Assembly (NCBI GenBank): GCA_963732655.1 | Contig: CAVTAI010000005.1 | Coordinates: 1,116,001-1,180,000 of the forward strand | Origin: CAVTWS01 sp963732655 | GTDB lineage: Bacteria; Actinomycetota; Acidimicrobiia; Acidimicrobiales; SHLQ01 | Direction: 5' to 3' | Length of the DNA: 64,000 bases | Shown here: in pieces, positions 51,378 through 60,459 of the stretch | Layout of the letters: each line of letters opens with the position of its first letter | Numbering within the stretch: position 1 is the stretch's first letter | Position numbers and translations under genes: made by a program | The notes under the pieces: model-generated | The model's input: the letters and a program-made list of their open reading frames with translations, nothing else | Told to the model about the DNA's origin: nothing | Databases searched by the model: none

Positions 51378-54300
51378 TCAGCCAGTCGTGGTGATCTGGT
51401 TGTTGCCGTTGCGGCAGCCGAGGGCGAGTCGGTTGCCGTTGGGGTGGACGGCGGTGAGGCAGATGATCTGTTGGGGGGATGTGGCGTTGACGATGATGTC
51501 GAAGCCGTGGCCGTCGTGTCCGGTGGCGTAGCTGGTGGCGTTGACGCGTCGGAGGTGGGTGCCGTCGAGGGAGACGTCGATGGCGGCGAAGGGTTGGCCG
51601 GTGGCTTCGGCCCAGCCGTGGGCGTAGATCCAGTTGCGGCTCGCCGAGTAGGTCGCGGACAGCAACGCCCCGGACAGGCTCGCCGAGCTGCCCGTCGAGG
51701 TCGTGGTCGTCGGGGGCTGCGTGGTGGTCGGCGCGGGCTGGGTCGTCGTCGTGGTCGGAGGCTGGGTCGTGGTTGCCGGGGACGTGGTCGTGGTTGCCGG
51801 GGACGTGGTGGTGGTGGTGGGGTTGGTGGTGGGGTTGGTGATCTGGTTGTTGCCGTTGCGGCAGCCGAGGGCGAGTCGGTTGCCGTTGGGGTGGACGGCG
51901 GTGAGGCAGATGATCTGTTGGGGGGATGTGGCGTTGACGATGATGTCGAAGCCGTGGCCGTCGTGTCCGGTGGCGTAGCTGGTGGCGTTGACGCGTCGGA
52001 GGTGGGTGCCGTCGAGGGAGACGTCGATGGCGGCGAAGGGTTGGCCGGTGGCTTCGGCCCAGCCGTGGGCGTAGATCCAGTTGCGGCTGGCGGAGTAGGT
52101 TGCGGACAGCAAAGCCCCGGACAGGCCTGCCGAGCTGCCCGTCGAGGTCGTGGTGGTCGGAGGCTGGGTCGTGGTTGCCGGGGGCGGCGTGGTGGTAGGC
52201 GCGGGCTGGGTCGTCGTGGTGGTCGTGGTGGTGGTGGGGTTGGTGGTGGGGTTGGTGATCTGGTTGTTGCCGTTGCGGCAGCCGAGGGCGAGTCGGTTGC
52301 CGTTGGGGTGGACGGCGGTGAGGCAGATGATCTGTTGGGGGGATGTGGCGTTGACGATGATGTCGAAGCCGTGGCCGTCGTGTCCGGTGGCGTAGCTGGT
52401 GGCGTTGACGCGTCGGAGGTGGGTGCCGTCGAGGGAGACGTCGATGGCGGCGAAGGGTTGGCCGGTGGCTTCGGCCCAGCCGTGGGCGTAGATCCAGTTG
52501 TGGCTGGCGGAGTAGGTTGCGGACAGCAAAGCCCCGGACAGGCCTGCCGAGCTGCCCGTCGAGGTCGTGGTCGTCGGAGGCTGGGTCGTGGTTGCCGGGG
52601 ACGTGGTCGTGGTCGGAGGGTGGGTCGTCGTGGTCGGAGGAGGCTCCAGCGGTTCATAGATCGCGGTGAGCGAGAGGCTGGAGGAGATCGCCACCGTGAT
52701 CGATGCCGAGGTGGCTCCCGTCGACCAGGACACGAATCGATACGCCGCGCCCGCCACCATCGTGGAGCTGGGGGCACTCAGGGTGATCGAACCGCCGCGG
52801 ATGACGGTTCGTCCGAAGGGCGTGACCACCGGCCCGTTCCCGTCCGCGATGGTGATTCCGGAGGGGCTGCTGGCGACCGCAACCGAGGAGATCTCGGGGG
52901 TGATCACCTCGATCGTCTCGAGGCTCCCAGCTTCGGTCGAGGTGGCGACGACGCTCGCCTCGATCGACGTCGGGTAGGGGTGATCGGGTGGGTTGATCGT
53001 CATCGTCGGACCAGAGCCGGATGTGAGCTCGTGTCGGTGGCACGCCGATTGCTGGTCGACGGTGTCACAGTGGAGATACCGGAGGGTCCATTCGTACTCC
53101 CACGTCGTCTCCGGCGCGATCGGGTCCGTGGCGACCGCCTCCATCGTGTACGGCTCACCGATCGACCAGCCACTCGCCGTCGTGATGTCGACCGATACCG
53201 TACCCACCACGGTGACGTTGACCTGGCGGGTGATCGCGGCCCCGAACGGGTCGGTCGCTCTGACCACGGCGGTGTACGTGCCGGGCCGGTCGAAGGTGCG
53301 GGTGACCGTGGGCCCCTCGCTGTCGAAGATCCCGTCGGTGTCGGTGTCCCACGACAAGGTGACGACGTCGTCGTCAGGATCGCTGGCGGCGGCCTCGAAA
53401 GTGATCGAGGCGGGCGACACAGCACGGCTCGGTGTCGCGGTGGCCGAATCGATGACCGGGGCCTGGTTGGCTTCCACGGCGCCCGTGTACCGGATACGCC
53501 GAACCGTCGACGTCCACGCGTCGATGTAGTAGAGCGAACCGTCGGGGCCTTGCTCGAGCTCGATCGGATTGGCGACATCGGACGCGAACAGCTGCGCCGA
53601 CCCCGTGGGGCGGCCGTCGGCGCCGGTGGCGAGCGCCCAGATGCAGCGGCGTGCGTAGTCGGCCACAAAGACTGCTCCGTGGAATTGCGCCGGGTACGGG
53701 TTCGTGCCTCGGGCCTGGTACTCGACGATGCCTCCCAGGCTGTTGCCCTCCTGGCCCGGTCCGCAGCGACCGGCGTCGGTGCTGGTGATGTCCTCGTCGG
53801 CGTGGTCGTAGGTCCATACGGCCTCCGCGGTGTCGCCGTAGTCGAGCGACTCGCACAGCGGCAGGTTCGTGCCCATCGCGGCCAACGTTCCTTCGAAACA
53901 CGGCCAACCATGGTTGCTGCGTGCGAAGGGGTTGACCATGTCGACCGATTCGATGTGATCTTCGCCGACGTCGGCGACGAGGATCTGGCCTGAGCGATGG
54001 CTGTACTCGATGCGGAACGGGTTCCGGAGCCCGTGGGCGATGAGGCGATCCTCCGCGGTCGTGCCGTTGACGGGTTGCCCCGTTCGGTTGACGCGGATGA
54101 TCGATCCGAGATAATCGATCGGATCCGAGGATGTGCGGACATCCTGGGCCCGCATCGAACCGCCCTCGTTCGCCGGCTCGGGACACGAGCTGTTGTTGAA
54201 ATCGCCCACGGCGGCGTCGCCGGCCGAGGCGACGATCGATCCGTCGGGGAGCAGGGCCACATCGGCGATGGAGTGGGAGAAGAAGATCTGGCACCACCCC

Positions 54301-54848
54301 CGGACGAGCTGCATCTCGGTGAAGCCCACGCCGTCCCAATCCAGGCGCGACAGGGTGGCGGATGCGATGCACGGGTTCGCGCACGAGTCGTTGGCTCCGG
54401 GACGGGGGACGGTGTCCGATGCGAGTCCGTCGGCGGTGTACAGCGCGTACGCCTCCGGGGTCTCGGGAAAATCGGGGTGCAGCGCGAATCCGAGAAGTCC
54501 ACGGTCGCCGAAGTTCAGAACCTGGGGCCGCAGGTCCGCCACGAGGAGGCCGGACGCATCCTGTGGACCGTCGAACCAGAGGATGCGGCCGTCCTTCTGG
54601 GCGACGAACACGTGGCCGTCGGTCGAGAACGACACCGAGGTCGGCACCGTCATGGCGCTGCCGGTCAGGACCTGCTCGTCGACGAAGTCGGGGTCGGCCG
54701 GCTCGGCGGCATCAGCCACGGCGAGCGACGGCTGACTGGCCGCGGTTGCCACGAGGGCGAGGCCAGCACCGAACGTGATCACCGCGATGCCGACCCAGCC
54801 GGTCACGCGACCGCGCGACGACTGTCGGGTCCTCCAACGACCACTCAT
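51378..54848 (-). CDS. Exported glucose/sorbosone dehydrogenase-like protein with PKD and three repeated C-terminal domains
   Basis: A 1156-residue surface protein. A signal/anchor helix (about residues 13-45) follows the ATG at 54848. Residues 60-430 are a GSDH-type PQQ beta-propeller: GRILWFDG, GDRGLLGFALHPDF, DVALLPDGSIVASAGDAAVG, GLRNPFRIEYSHRSGQILVADVG split across the blades, and NPIELEQGPDGSLYYID. Residues 440-530 resemble a PKD domain (ITFEAAASDPDDDVVTLSWD). After a further beta region and Thr/Pro-rich linkers come three about 105-residue repeats (SGALLSATYSASRNWIYAHG, then FAAIDVSLDGTHLRRVNATS). Whether the propeller is an active dehydrogenase or a lectin-like scaffold is open. Confidence 0.78.
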   Translation of the reverse strand: MSGRWRTRQSSRGRVTGWVGIAVITFGAGLALVATAASQPSLAVADAAEPADPDFVDEQVLTGSAMTVPTSVSFSTDGHVFVAQKDGRILWFDGPQDASGLLVADLRPQVLNFGDRGLLGFALHPDFPETPEAYALYTADGLASDTVPRPGANDSCANPCIASATLSRLDWDGVGFTEMQLVRGWCQIFFSHSIADVALLPDGSIVASAGDAAVGDFNNSSCPEPANEGGSMRAQDVRTSSDPIDYLGSIIRVNRTGQPVNGTTAEDRLIAHGLRNPFRIEYSHRSGQILVADVGEDHIESVDMVNPFARSNHGWPCFEGTLAAMGTNLPLCESLDYGDTAEAVWTYDHADEDITSTDAGRCGPGQEGNSLGGIVEYQARGTNPYPAQFHGAVFVADYARRCIWALATGADGRPTGSAQLFASDVANPIELEQGPDGSLYYIDAWTSTVRRIRYTGAVEANQAPVIDSATATPSRAVSPASITFEAAASDPDDDVVTLSWDTDTDGIFDSEGPTVTRTFDRPGTYTAVVRATDPFGAAITRQVNVTVVGTVSVDITTASGWSIGEPYTMEAVATDPIAPETTWEYEWTLRYLHCDTVDQQSACHRHELTSGSGPTMTINPPDHPYPTSIEASVVATSTEAGSLETIEVITPEISSVAVASSPSGITIADGNGPVVTPFGRTVIRGGSITLSAPSSTMVAGAAYRFVSWSTGATSASITVAISSSLSLTAIYEPLEPPPTTTTHPPTTTTSPATTTQPPTTTTSTGSSAGLSGALLSATYSASHNWIYAHGWAEATGQPFAAIDVSLDGTHLRRVNATSYATGHDGHGFDIIVNATSPQQIICLTAVHPNGNRLALGCRNGNNQITNPTTNPTTTTTTTTTQPAPTTTPPPATTTQPPTTTTSTGSSAGLSGALLSATYSASRNWIYAHGWAEATGQPFAAIDVSLDGTHLRRVNATSYATGHDGHGFDIIVNATSPQQIICLTAVHPNGNRLALGCRNGNNQITNPTTNPTTTTTSPATTTTSPATTTQPPTTTTTQPAPTTTQPPTTTTSTGSSASLSGALLSATYSASRNWIYAHGWAEATGQPFAAIDVSLDGTHLRRVNATSYATGHDGHGFDIIVNATSPQQIICLTAVHPNGNRLALGCRNGNNQITTTG
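51391..51705 (-). repeat. C-terminal domain repeat, copy 3 (closest to the stop)
   Basis: About 315 bases encoding the Ser-Gly-Ala-Leu to Gly-Asn-Asn-Gln-Ile-Thr domain. It is nearly identical at DNA level to the copies at 51838-52152 and 52255-52569, with only scattered synonymous differences near the linker side (for example GCTCGCCGAG against GCTGGCGGAG). Confidence 0.85.
51838..52152 (-). repeat. C-terminal domain repeat, copy 2
   Basis: Near-identical to the flanking copies. It is preceded in the protein by a linker of repeated Thr with Pro-Ala-Pro and Pro-Pro blocks. Linkers between copies differ in length (about 45 codons between copies 2 and 3, about 34 between 1 and 2), while the domains hardly differ. 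Confidence 0.85.
52255..52569 (-). repeat. C-terminal domain repeat, copy 1
   Basis: First copy in the protein. It carries the single obvious replacement among the copies (His for Arg in SASHNWIYAHG). The rest is identical at the protein level to copies 2 and 3. Confidence 0.85.
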
Positions 54849-54978
54849 CGTCGCAGACCGTACCACCCTGGGTAGTCGCCGAACTCCGCGCCCTGAGCCA
54901 GATTTCGGGGCTCGTTGGGGCGCCGGATAGGGTTCGTGACGCCGGAGTCGCTGATGAACGCGCCTCGGGGAGGACCAC

Positions 54979-56685
54979 ATGAACGAGGCAAGAGTGCTGA
55001 TCCGCGGCGGCCAGGTCGTCGACGGAAGCGGAGCCGCGTCGTACGAGGCCGATGTGCGAATCGCCAATGGGCGGATCGTGGAGATCGGAGCGGGGCTACG
55101 ACCCGATGGTGAGCCGGAGATCGACGCATCCGGCGCGGTGGTGACGCCAGGTTTCATCGACACCCATGCCCACACCGATGCCCAGGTGTTCTGGGATCCC
55201 ACCCTCGATCCGGAGCCGTTGCACGGCGTCACCTCGATGCTCGTCGGCAACTGCAGCCTGAGCCTGTATCCGGCGCTCGATGAAGGCGGTCGAGCCCAGA
55301 TCAGCGATCTCTTCGCCTACATCGAAGACGTGCCTCGATATCTCTTCGACGAGAACGTTCCCTGGACCTGGAGTGACTACGCCGGGTACGCCCGCACCGT
55401 CAACGAGACGGGCGTGGCCGTCAACCTCGCGGCGCTCGTCGGTCACAGTCCCCTGCGTCTGGCCGTGATGGGCGACGACGCGTGGACCCGCACCGCCACG
55501 ACCGACGAACACGCCCGCATGGCCGCGGTCTTGTCCGAGGCCATGGCCGCAGGAGCGTGGGGGCTGTCCACCTCGCACCTCGATGTCGACGCGCACGGCC
55601 GCCCGGTCCCGTCCCGTATCGCCGACGCCGCCGAATACGACGCGCTGCTCGACGCCGTGGTCGGCGGCGGCGACGTGCCCGGCCTGGTGGAGCTGGTACC
55701 GGCGCTGCTCGGCGACAACGCCGAGGTCGAGATGGAGGCCCTGGCCCGCCAGTGCGGCGCCCGCGGTCTTCCGCTCACCTGGACCGGTTTCGTGTACTCC
55801 GACGGTCGCCCTCATCTGACCGCTCGCTGGATCGATCTGGCTCGGCGCCTCCAGGCCGACGGCATCGGCTTCTACCCGCAGATGTCACCGCGCACCGTCG
55901 ATTTCCGCATCAACTGGGACAGCTCGATGATGTTCATGTCGATGCCCAAGGGATGGCACCAAGTCATCGCCGCGCGTGACCGTGACAAACACGCGTTGCT
56001 CGCCGATCCGGCCTGGCGTGAGTTGGCCCGGGCCGAGTGGGACACGGTCAAGAAGGGCCTGTTCCCTCACACCCGCCCCGAGCTGGTCCGCTTCGTCGAG
56101 GTGGTAGGCGCCGAGAACGAGCCGTGGCAGGGCCGCAGCCTGGCCGATCTCGTCGCCGAACGGGGCGGCCACCCGTCCGACGTTCTGGCTGACTTCGTTC
56201 TCGCCAACGACGTGCGGGTGGGGATCGTGGCCACCGGGTTGTCGAACGCCGACCCGGACGGGGTCGCTCGCACCCTGGCCGACCCGTCCGTGATCGTCAG
56301 CTCCTCCGATGCCGGCGCTCACATGCAGATGTTGTGCGCCTCGGGCGACACCACGCTGCTGCTCACCCGTCATGTCCGTGAGCGCCAGGACTTCTCCCTC
56401 GAGTTCGCCATCCACCAGCTCACCGGGCGCCAGGCCGACCTCTTCGGTTTCGCCGGTCGCGGCCGGGTCGCCGTCGGCGCCCACGCCGATCTCGCCGTGT
56501 TCGCGCTCGACGAGTTGCACTACGACGAGGACTGCTTCGTGACGGACCTCCCTCGCGAGGGTCGGCGCCTCCGTCGTCCCGAGGGTGGCTACCGGGCCAC
56601 GTTGGTCGACGGCGTGACGACCCAACTGGGTGGCGTGTCGACCGGGCAGTTGCCAGGCCGCGTCTTGGCTCACGGTCAGAGCTGA
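54979..56685 (+). CDS. D-aminoacylase/N-acyl-D-amino-acid deacylase-like amidohydrolase
   Basis: A 568-residue member of the Amidohydro_3 (D-aminoacylase-like) family. The N-terminal beta domain (VLIRGGQVVDGSGA) precedes the HxH metal motif GFIDTHAHTDAQVFWDP. GNCSLSL has the conserved Cys, GLSTSHLDVD the second metal His region, and SSDAGAHMQMLC the catalytic Asp; the chain closes with VGAHADLAVFALDEL. The ATG at 54979 follows GGGGAGGA. It begins a plus-strand set with an epimerase 3 bases downstream and a luciferase-like oxidoreductase. Actual substrates of such actinobacterial proteins are mostly unknown. Confidence 0.82.
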   Translation: MNEARVLIRGGQVVDGSGAASYEADVRIANGRIVEIGAGLRPDGEPEIDASGAVVTPGFIDTHAHTDAQVFWDPTLDPEPLHGVTSMLVGNCSLSLYPALDEGGRAQISDLFAYIEDVPRYLFDENVPWTWSDYAGYARTVNETGVAVNLAALVGHSPLRLAVMGDDAWTRTATTDEHARMAAVLSEAMAAGAWGLSTSHLDVDAHGRPVPSRIADAAEYDALLDAVVGGGDVPGLVELVPALLGDNAEVEMEALARQCGARGLPLTWTGFVYSDGRPHLTARWIDLARRLQADGIGFYPQMSPRTVDFRINWDSSMMFMSMPKGWHQVIAARDRDKHALLADPAWRELARAEWDTVKKGLFPHTRPELVRFVEVVGAENEPWQGRSLADLVAERGGHPSDVLADFVLANDVRVGIVATGLSNADPDGVARTLADPSVIVSSSDAGAHMQMLCASGDTTLLLTRHVRERQDFSLEFAIHQLTGRQADLFGFAGRGRVAVGAHADLAVFALDELHYDEDCFVTDLPREGRRLRRPEGGYRATLVDGVTTQLGGVSTGQLPGRVLAHGQS

Positions 56686-56688
56686 GCT

Positions 56689-57612
56689 GTGCTCTCCGAC
56701 GAGAAGATCCTGGTCACCGGCCCAGCAGGTCAGATCGCCCTGCCCATGGTTCGTGCCCTGATCGAGGACAACGAGGTGTGGGGCGTGGCCCGGTTCTCCG
56801 ATCCCGAGGGTCGCGCCACGCTCGACGAGATGGGGGTGCACACCGTCGCGTGTGACCTCGCGACGGGCGACTTCGACGGCGTGCCCGACGATGTCACCTA
56901 CGTCTTGCACCTCGCCGTGCTCCAGGAGAGCGGCCTCGACTACGACCGCGCCATCGCCGTCAACGCCGAGGCCACCGGGCTCCTCATGGCCCACTGCCGC
57001 ACGGCGAAGGGTTTCCTCGTCATGTCGACCCACTCGGTGTACAAACCTCACGACGATCCGTGGCACCGCTACGACACCACCGATCCACTCGGCGATGTGA
57101 ACTCCGCCATCTCGCCCCCGTACTCGGTGTCGAAGATCGCCCAGGAGGCGGTCGCCCGAACGTGTGCCCGGTTGTTCGAGCTCCCGACCATCATCGCTCG
57201 TATGAACGCGTCGTACGGCCCCAACGGCGGCCTTCCCGCTTACCACCTCGATGCCGTCGCCGCCGGGCAACCCGTCACCACACGGTGGTCGCCGTGCCCG
57301 TACCAACCGATCCACGAAGACGACATCAACGCCCAGGTCGGCGCTCTGCTCGAAGCGGCAGCAGTACCGGTACCGATCGTCAACTGGGCCGGTGACGACA
57401 TCGTCACGGTCCAGGATTGGTGCGCGCTGGCCGGTGAGGTGCTGGGCGTGGAGCCGACCGTCAACGTGGTCGAGACGCCGGGGACGCTGCGCGGCTCCGT
57501 GGCCGACATCACGTCTCGCGCCGCGATCACTGGCCCATGCCAGGTCGATTGGCGAACCGGCATGCGCGAGATGATGGCGGCCCGGTCCGACGGCTCCGGC
57601 CTTCGGCGCTGA
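56689..57612 (+). CDS. NAD-dependent epimerase/dehydratase family protein
   Basis: A 307-residue extended-SDR protein. The nucleotide loop is ILVTGPAGQIALP (a GxxGxI form). Asp and hydrophobic residues of CDLATGDFDGV follow, then the catalytic Ser-Tyr-Lys triad with SVYKP after MSTHS and YSVSK (YxxxK). The C-terminal half (YQPIHEDDINAQVGALLEAA) contains the HxDD motif region seen in sugar or isoprenoid-linked substrates. The GTG at 56689 comes 3 bases after the preceding stop; cotranscription with the amidohydrolase is likely. The substrate cannot be named. Confidence 0.82.
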   Translation: MLSDEKILVTGPAGQIALPMVRALIEDNEVWGVARFSDPEGRATLDEMGVHTVACDLATGDFDGVPDDVTYVLHLAVLQESGLDYDRAIAVNAEATGLLMAHCRTAKGFLVMSTHSVYKPHDDPWHRYDTTDPLGDVNSAISPPYSVSKIAQEAVARTCARLFELPTIIARMNASYGPNGGLPAYHLDAVAAGQPVTTRWSPCPYQPIHEDDINAQVGALLEAAAVPVPIVNWAGDDIVTVQDWCALAGEVLGVEPTVNVVETPGTLRGSVADITSRAAITGPCQVDWRTGMREMMAARSDGSGLRR

Positions 57613-57689
57613 CCCCGTTCGTCGACCCGATCGCCGGGCCGACCGTCGAAACCGATTCCTGCCGGCCGCGGCCCGACCCAACGAGCGAG

Positions 57690-58571
57690 ATGAACGTGCC
57701 CACACCCGAGTTCCACCTGTTCCTGCCTCAGATGCGCATGGAGCTCCCCGTGCTGGTGGAGCGAGCCCGCGTGGCGGAGGCATCCGGCTTCGTCGGGATC
57801 GCCCTGATGGATCACCTGGCGCCGCCGATGGCCCTCGAACAGCCGATGTACGAGGCCATGACCACGGCCACCTGGCTGGCCGCTCACACCGAGACGCTGA
57901 TCGTCGGGCATCTCGTCTTGTGCGACGCGTTCCGTCACCCTGCGGTGCTGGCTCGCCAGGCCGTTACGATCGACCACGCTTCGGGTGGTCGTTTCGAGCT
58001 GGGCATCGGGTGGGGTTCGGTCCCGGCCGAGTTCGAGACCTACGGGGTGGGCGACACCGCGGCGGCCTCTCGAGTGCGTCGGCTCAGCGAGACCCTCGCC
58101 ACGGTGAGGGCCATGTGGACGGGTGAGCCGTTCGATCTCGACGGCGAGTTCTTCCAGCTGGTGGCCGCGCAGCAGCTACCCCGGCCGCTGACGCGCATCC
58201 CGATCGTCATCGGCGGAGCGGGTCCCAAGACCCTCCGCCTGGTGGCCGACCACGCCGACTGGTGGAACCTGCCCGTCTATGCCCTCGACCGTCTCGACGA
58301 GCTCCGGCCCTCGACCGGTTCGGCCCGGGTCTCGGTGCAGGAGATGGTCGGGATGATCGCGGACGAGAGTCAGCGGGCCGAGGTCGAGGCCACGTTCCGG
58401 AAGCGCTGGGGTGGGATGAACGGCAAGGTCGTCGGAACGTCGTCCGAGCTGGTCGATCACTACGGTCGTCTTGCCGAACGGGGTGTCGAACGCATCTACA
58501 CCTGGTTCGTCGACTTCGGACGCCCCGAGACGCTGGCCCAATTCGGGGCCGATGTCATCGCCCAGATGTAA
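57690..58571 (+). CDS. LLM-class (luciferase-like) F420-dependent oxidoreductase
   Basis: A 293-residue TIM-barrel oxidoreductase. Conserved blocks: MELPVLVERARVAEASGFVGI, ALMDHLAPP, LIVGHLVLCDAFRHPAVLA, the ASGGRFELGIGWGSVPAEF turn typical of F420 users, and IPIVIGGAGPKTLRLVADHAD. The bulge and Gly-rich phosphate site fit F420 better than FMN, an inference from family habit. ATG 57690 is preceded by GAGCGAG. The TIM barrel appears complete. The gene follows the epimerase after 77 bases. Confidence 0.83.
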   Translation: MNVPTPEFHLFLPQMRMELPVLVERARVAEASGFVGIALMDHLAPPMALEQPMYEAMTTATWLAAHTETLIVGHLVLCDAFRHPAVLARQAVTIDHASGGRFELGIGWGSVPAEFETYGVGDTAAASRVRRLSETLATVRAMWTGEPFDLDGEFFQLVAAQQLPRPLTRIPIVIGGAGPKTLRLVADHADWWNLPVYALDRLDELRPSTGSARVSVQEMVGMIADESQRAEVEATFRKRWGGMNGKVVGTSSELVDHYGRLAERGVERIYTWFVDFGRPETLAQFGADVIAQM

Positions 58572-58593
58572 CCGGGCGTTGGGACGTTGGACC

Positions 58594-58623
58594 TTGTAAC
58601 GCGTGGGTCGTTGTCCCTAGGTT
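58594..58623 (+). promoter_or_regulatory. Promoter of the 5'-nucleotidase gene
   Basis: TTGTAA (58594-58599) and TAGGTT (58618-58623) are separated by 18 bases. They precede a strong ribosome binding site (GGGAGGA, 58643-58649) and the ATG at 58656. The predicted start near 58630 would give a 26-base leader. Confidence 0.5.
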
Positions 58624-58655
58624 GGCCGTCGTCACTGAGAGTGGGAGGACGTTCG

Positions 58656-60365
58656 ATGAGACGACTGCTGGTTGGCCTGTGTGCCCTCGTGGTGTTCGGA
58701 GCGATCGCACTGCCGGGGGCGTCGGCGAGGCCTGAGGCGGCAGCTGGACCAGGCGGTAACGGGCGTGGCGCCGGTCACCTCGTCGACCTGCAGATCCTGG
58801 CGCTCAACGACTTCCACGGCAACCTGTTGTCGCCTGGAAACCTGACCGTCCCGGGCGGCACCCCCACTCCTGCGGGCGGCGTTGACGTGTTGGCCACGAT
58901 GATCCGCAACGAACGGGCGACGAACCCCAACAGCGTCTTCGTGTCCGCCGGTGACCTGATCGGCGCCAGTCCGCTCATCTCGGCGCTCTTCCACGACGAG
59001 CCGACCATCGAAGCCATGAACCTGCTCGACCTCGATTTCAACGCCGTCGGCAACCACGAGTTCGACGACGGGGCCGCCGAGCTCCAGCGCATGCAGGATG
59101 GTGGCTGCCATCCGGTCGACGGGTGCCAGGACGGCGATGGCTTCGACGGGGCCGACTTCCAGTTCCTCGCCGCCAACGTCACCAACGAAGCGTCCGGCGA
59201 CACCATCTTCCCGCCCTACGGCATCGTGCGGTTCGAGCACGGCGTGCGCGTCGCCTTCATCGGCATGACCCTCGAAGGGACACCCGGCATCGTCACCCCG
59301 TCGGGCGTCGAAGGGCTGGCGTTCCACGACGAGGCCGACACCGTCAACGCGCTCGTCGATCGGCTCTCCCCCCAAGCCGATCTCATCGTGGTCCTGGTGC
59401 ACGAGGGTGGCTCGCCCTCGGCTCCGGACTTCAACTCGTGCCCGGGGGTGTCGGGCCCGATCGTCGACATCGTCAACCGTACGAGCGACGAGGTCGACCT
59501 CTTCATCACCGGCCACACGCACGCCGCCTACAACTGTGTGATCGACGGTCGCCCGGTGACCTCCTCCCTCAGCTTCGGGCGGCTGTTCACCGACATCGAC
59601 ATCACCTACGACCACGCTCGGAAGCAGATCGTTTCGGTGTCGATCGAGAACATCCCCGTGCTCCGTGTGCCGAGCGTTCCACCCGCCGTCGACGTCGTCG
59701 CTCTGGTCGCAGAGTACGACACCTTGTCGGCGCCGTTGCGAAACCGGGTGATCGGGTCGATCTCAGCCGACCTGGTCCGTGCCCAGAACGCCGCCGGCGA
59801 ATCCCCCCTCGGTGATGTGATCGCCGATTCTCAGCTGGCTGCCACATCAGCGCCCGCGTTCGGGGGCGCGGTCGCGGCGTTCATGAACCCGGGAGGCATC
59901 CGAACCGATCTCCTCGCCGGACAGATCAGCGGCGGGGAACAGCCGGGCCAGGTCACCTACGGCGAAGCGTTCAGTGTGCAGCCGTTCGGCAACAGTCTCG
60001 TCACGATGACCCTCACCGGTGCGCAGATCGACCTGGCGTTGGAGCAACAGTTCAACAATCCCGCGGCCCCGGCTCGACGCATGCTCCAGGTGTCGCACGG
60101 GTTCGCCTACACGTGGTCGTTGTCGGCTCCGGTGGGCTCGAAGGTCTCGAACATCACGATCAACGGGGTCCCCGTCGATCCGAATGGGACCTACCGGATC
60201 ACCGTCAACAGCTTCCTCGCCGACGGGGGCGACAACTTCTTCGCCCTCCGATCGGGCACGGAGCGCCTGGGCGGCGCCCAGGACATCGACGCTCAGGCGG
60301 CGTACCTGGCCGCCAACGCTCCGGTTGCGCCCCCGACGCTGGATCGCATCACCCAGGTGCCGTGA
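58656..60365 (+). CDS. Secreted 5'-nucleotidase/2',3'-cyclic phosphodiesterase (UshA-like)
   Basis: A 569-residue exported metallophosphoesterase. A signal peptide (about residues 1-26, ending ALPGASA) is followed by the calcineurin-like domain: LALNDFHGNLL, SAGDLIGASP, AVGNHEFDDG, VLVHEGG and FITGHTHAAYN, which give the two-metal site. From about residue 370 the C-terminal nucleotidase domain has FMNPGGIRTDL and TYGEAFSVQPFGN, which bind the base and sugar. It should hydrolyse external nucleotides for phosphate or nucleoside uptake. The start has a strong ribosome binding site and promoter, and a terminator-like hairpin follows the stop, so it appears monocistronic. Confidence 0.88.
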   Translation: MRRLLVGLCALVVFGAIALPGASARPEAAAGPGGNGRGAGHLVDLQILALNDFHGNLLSPGNLTVPGGTPTPAGGVDVLATMIRNERATNPNSVFVSAGDLIGASPLISALFHDEPTIEAMNLLDLDFNAVGNHEFDDGAAELQRMQDGGCHPVDGCQDGDGFDGADFQFLAANVTNEASGDTIFPPYGIVRFEHGVRVAFIGMTLEGTPGIVTPSGVEGLAFHDEADTVNALVDRLSPQADLIVVLVHEGGSPSAPDFNSCPGVSGPIVDIVNRTSDEVDLFITGHTHAAYNCVIDGRPVTSSLSFGRLFTDIDITYDHARKQIVSVSIENIPVLRVPSVPPAVDVVALVAEYDTLSAPLRNRVIGSISADLVRAQNAAGESPLGDVIADSQLAATSAPAFGGAVAAFMNPGGIRTDLLAGQISGGEQPGQVTYGEAFSVQPFGNSLVTMTLTGAQIDLALEQQFNNPAAPARRMLQVSHGFAYTWSLSAPVGSKVSNITINGVPVDPNGTYRITVNSFLADGGDNFFALRSGTERLGGAQDIDAQAAYLAANAPVAPPTLDRITQVP

Positions 60366-60391
60366 TCCGGGTACCTCGGCGATACGCCGAC

Positions 60392-60423
60392 GGTCGTCCG
60401 GGCCACAGAAGGTCCGGACGGCC
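60392..60423 (+). terminator. Terminator-like hairpin after the 5'-nucleotidase gene
   Basis: Thirteen paired positions (two of them G-T wobbles) between 60392-60404 and 60411-60423 enclose the loop ACAGAA. The inner arms are CGTCCGGGCC and GGTCCGGACG. It lies 26 bases after the stop. No T-tract follows. Confidence 0.6.
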
Positions 60424-60447
60424 CAGGCTCACGTGCCGGCGCGTTCT

Positions 60448-60453
60448 TACACT
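60448..60453 (+). promoter_or_regulatory. -10 box of a leaderless transcript for the coiled-coil/DivIVA-like pair
   Basis: TACACT ends 7 bases before the GTG at 60460, predicting a transcript that begins at the start codon. No ribosome binding site is present between them. Confidence 0.5.
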
Positions 60454-60459
60454 CGCCAT

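Noticed and set aside
51246..53993. A 900-codon plus-strand open frame opposite the sugar-dehydrogenase-like gene
   Set aside because: Its Gly/Val/Arg repeats are the complement of the Thr/Pro linkers and repeated domains; no start signal or known domain.
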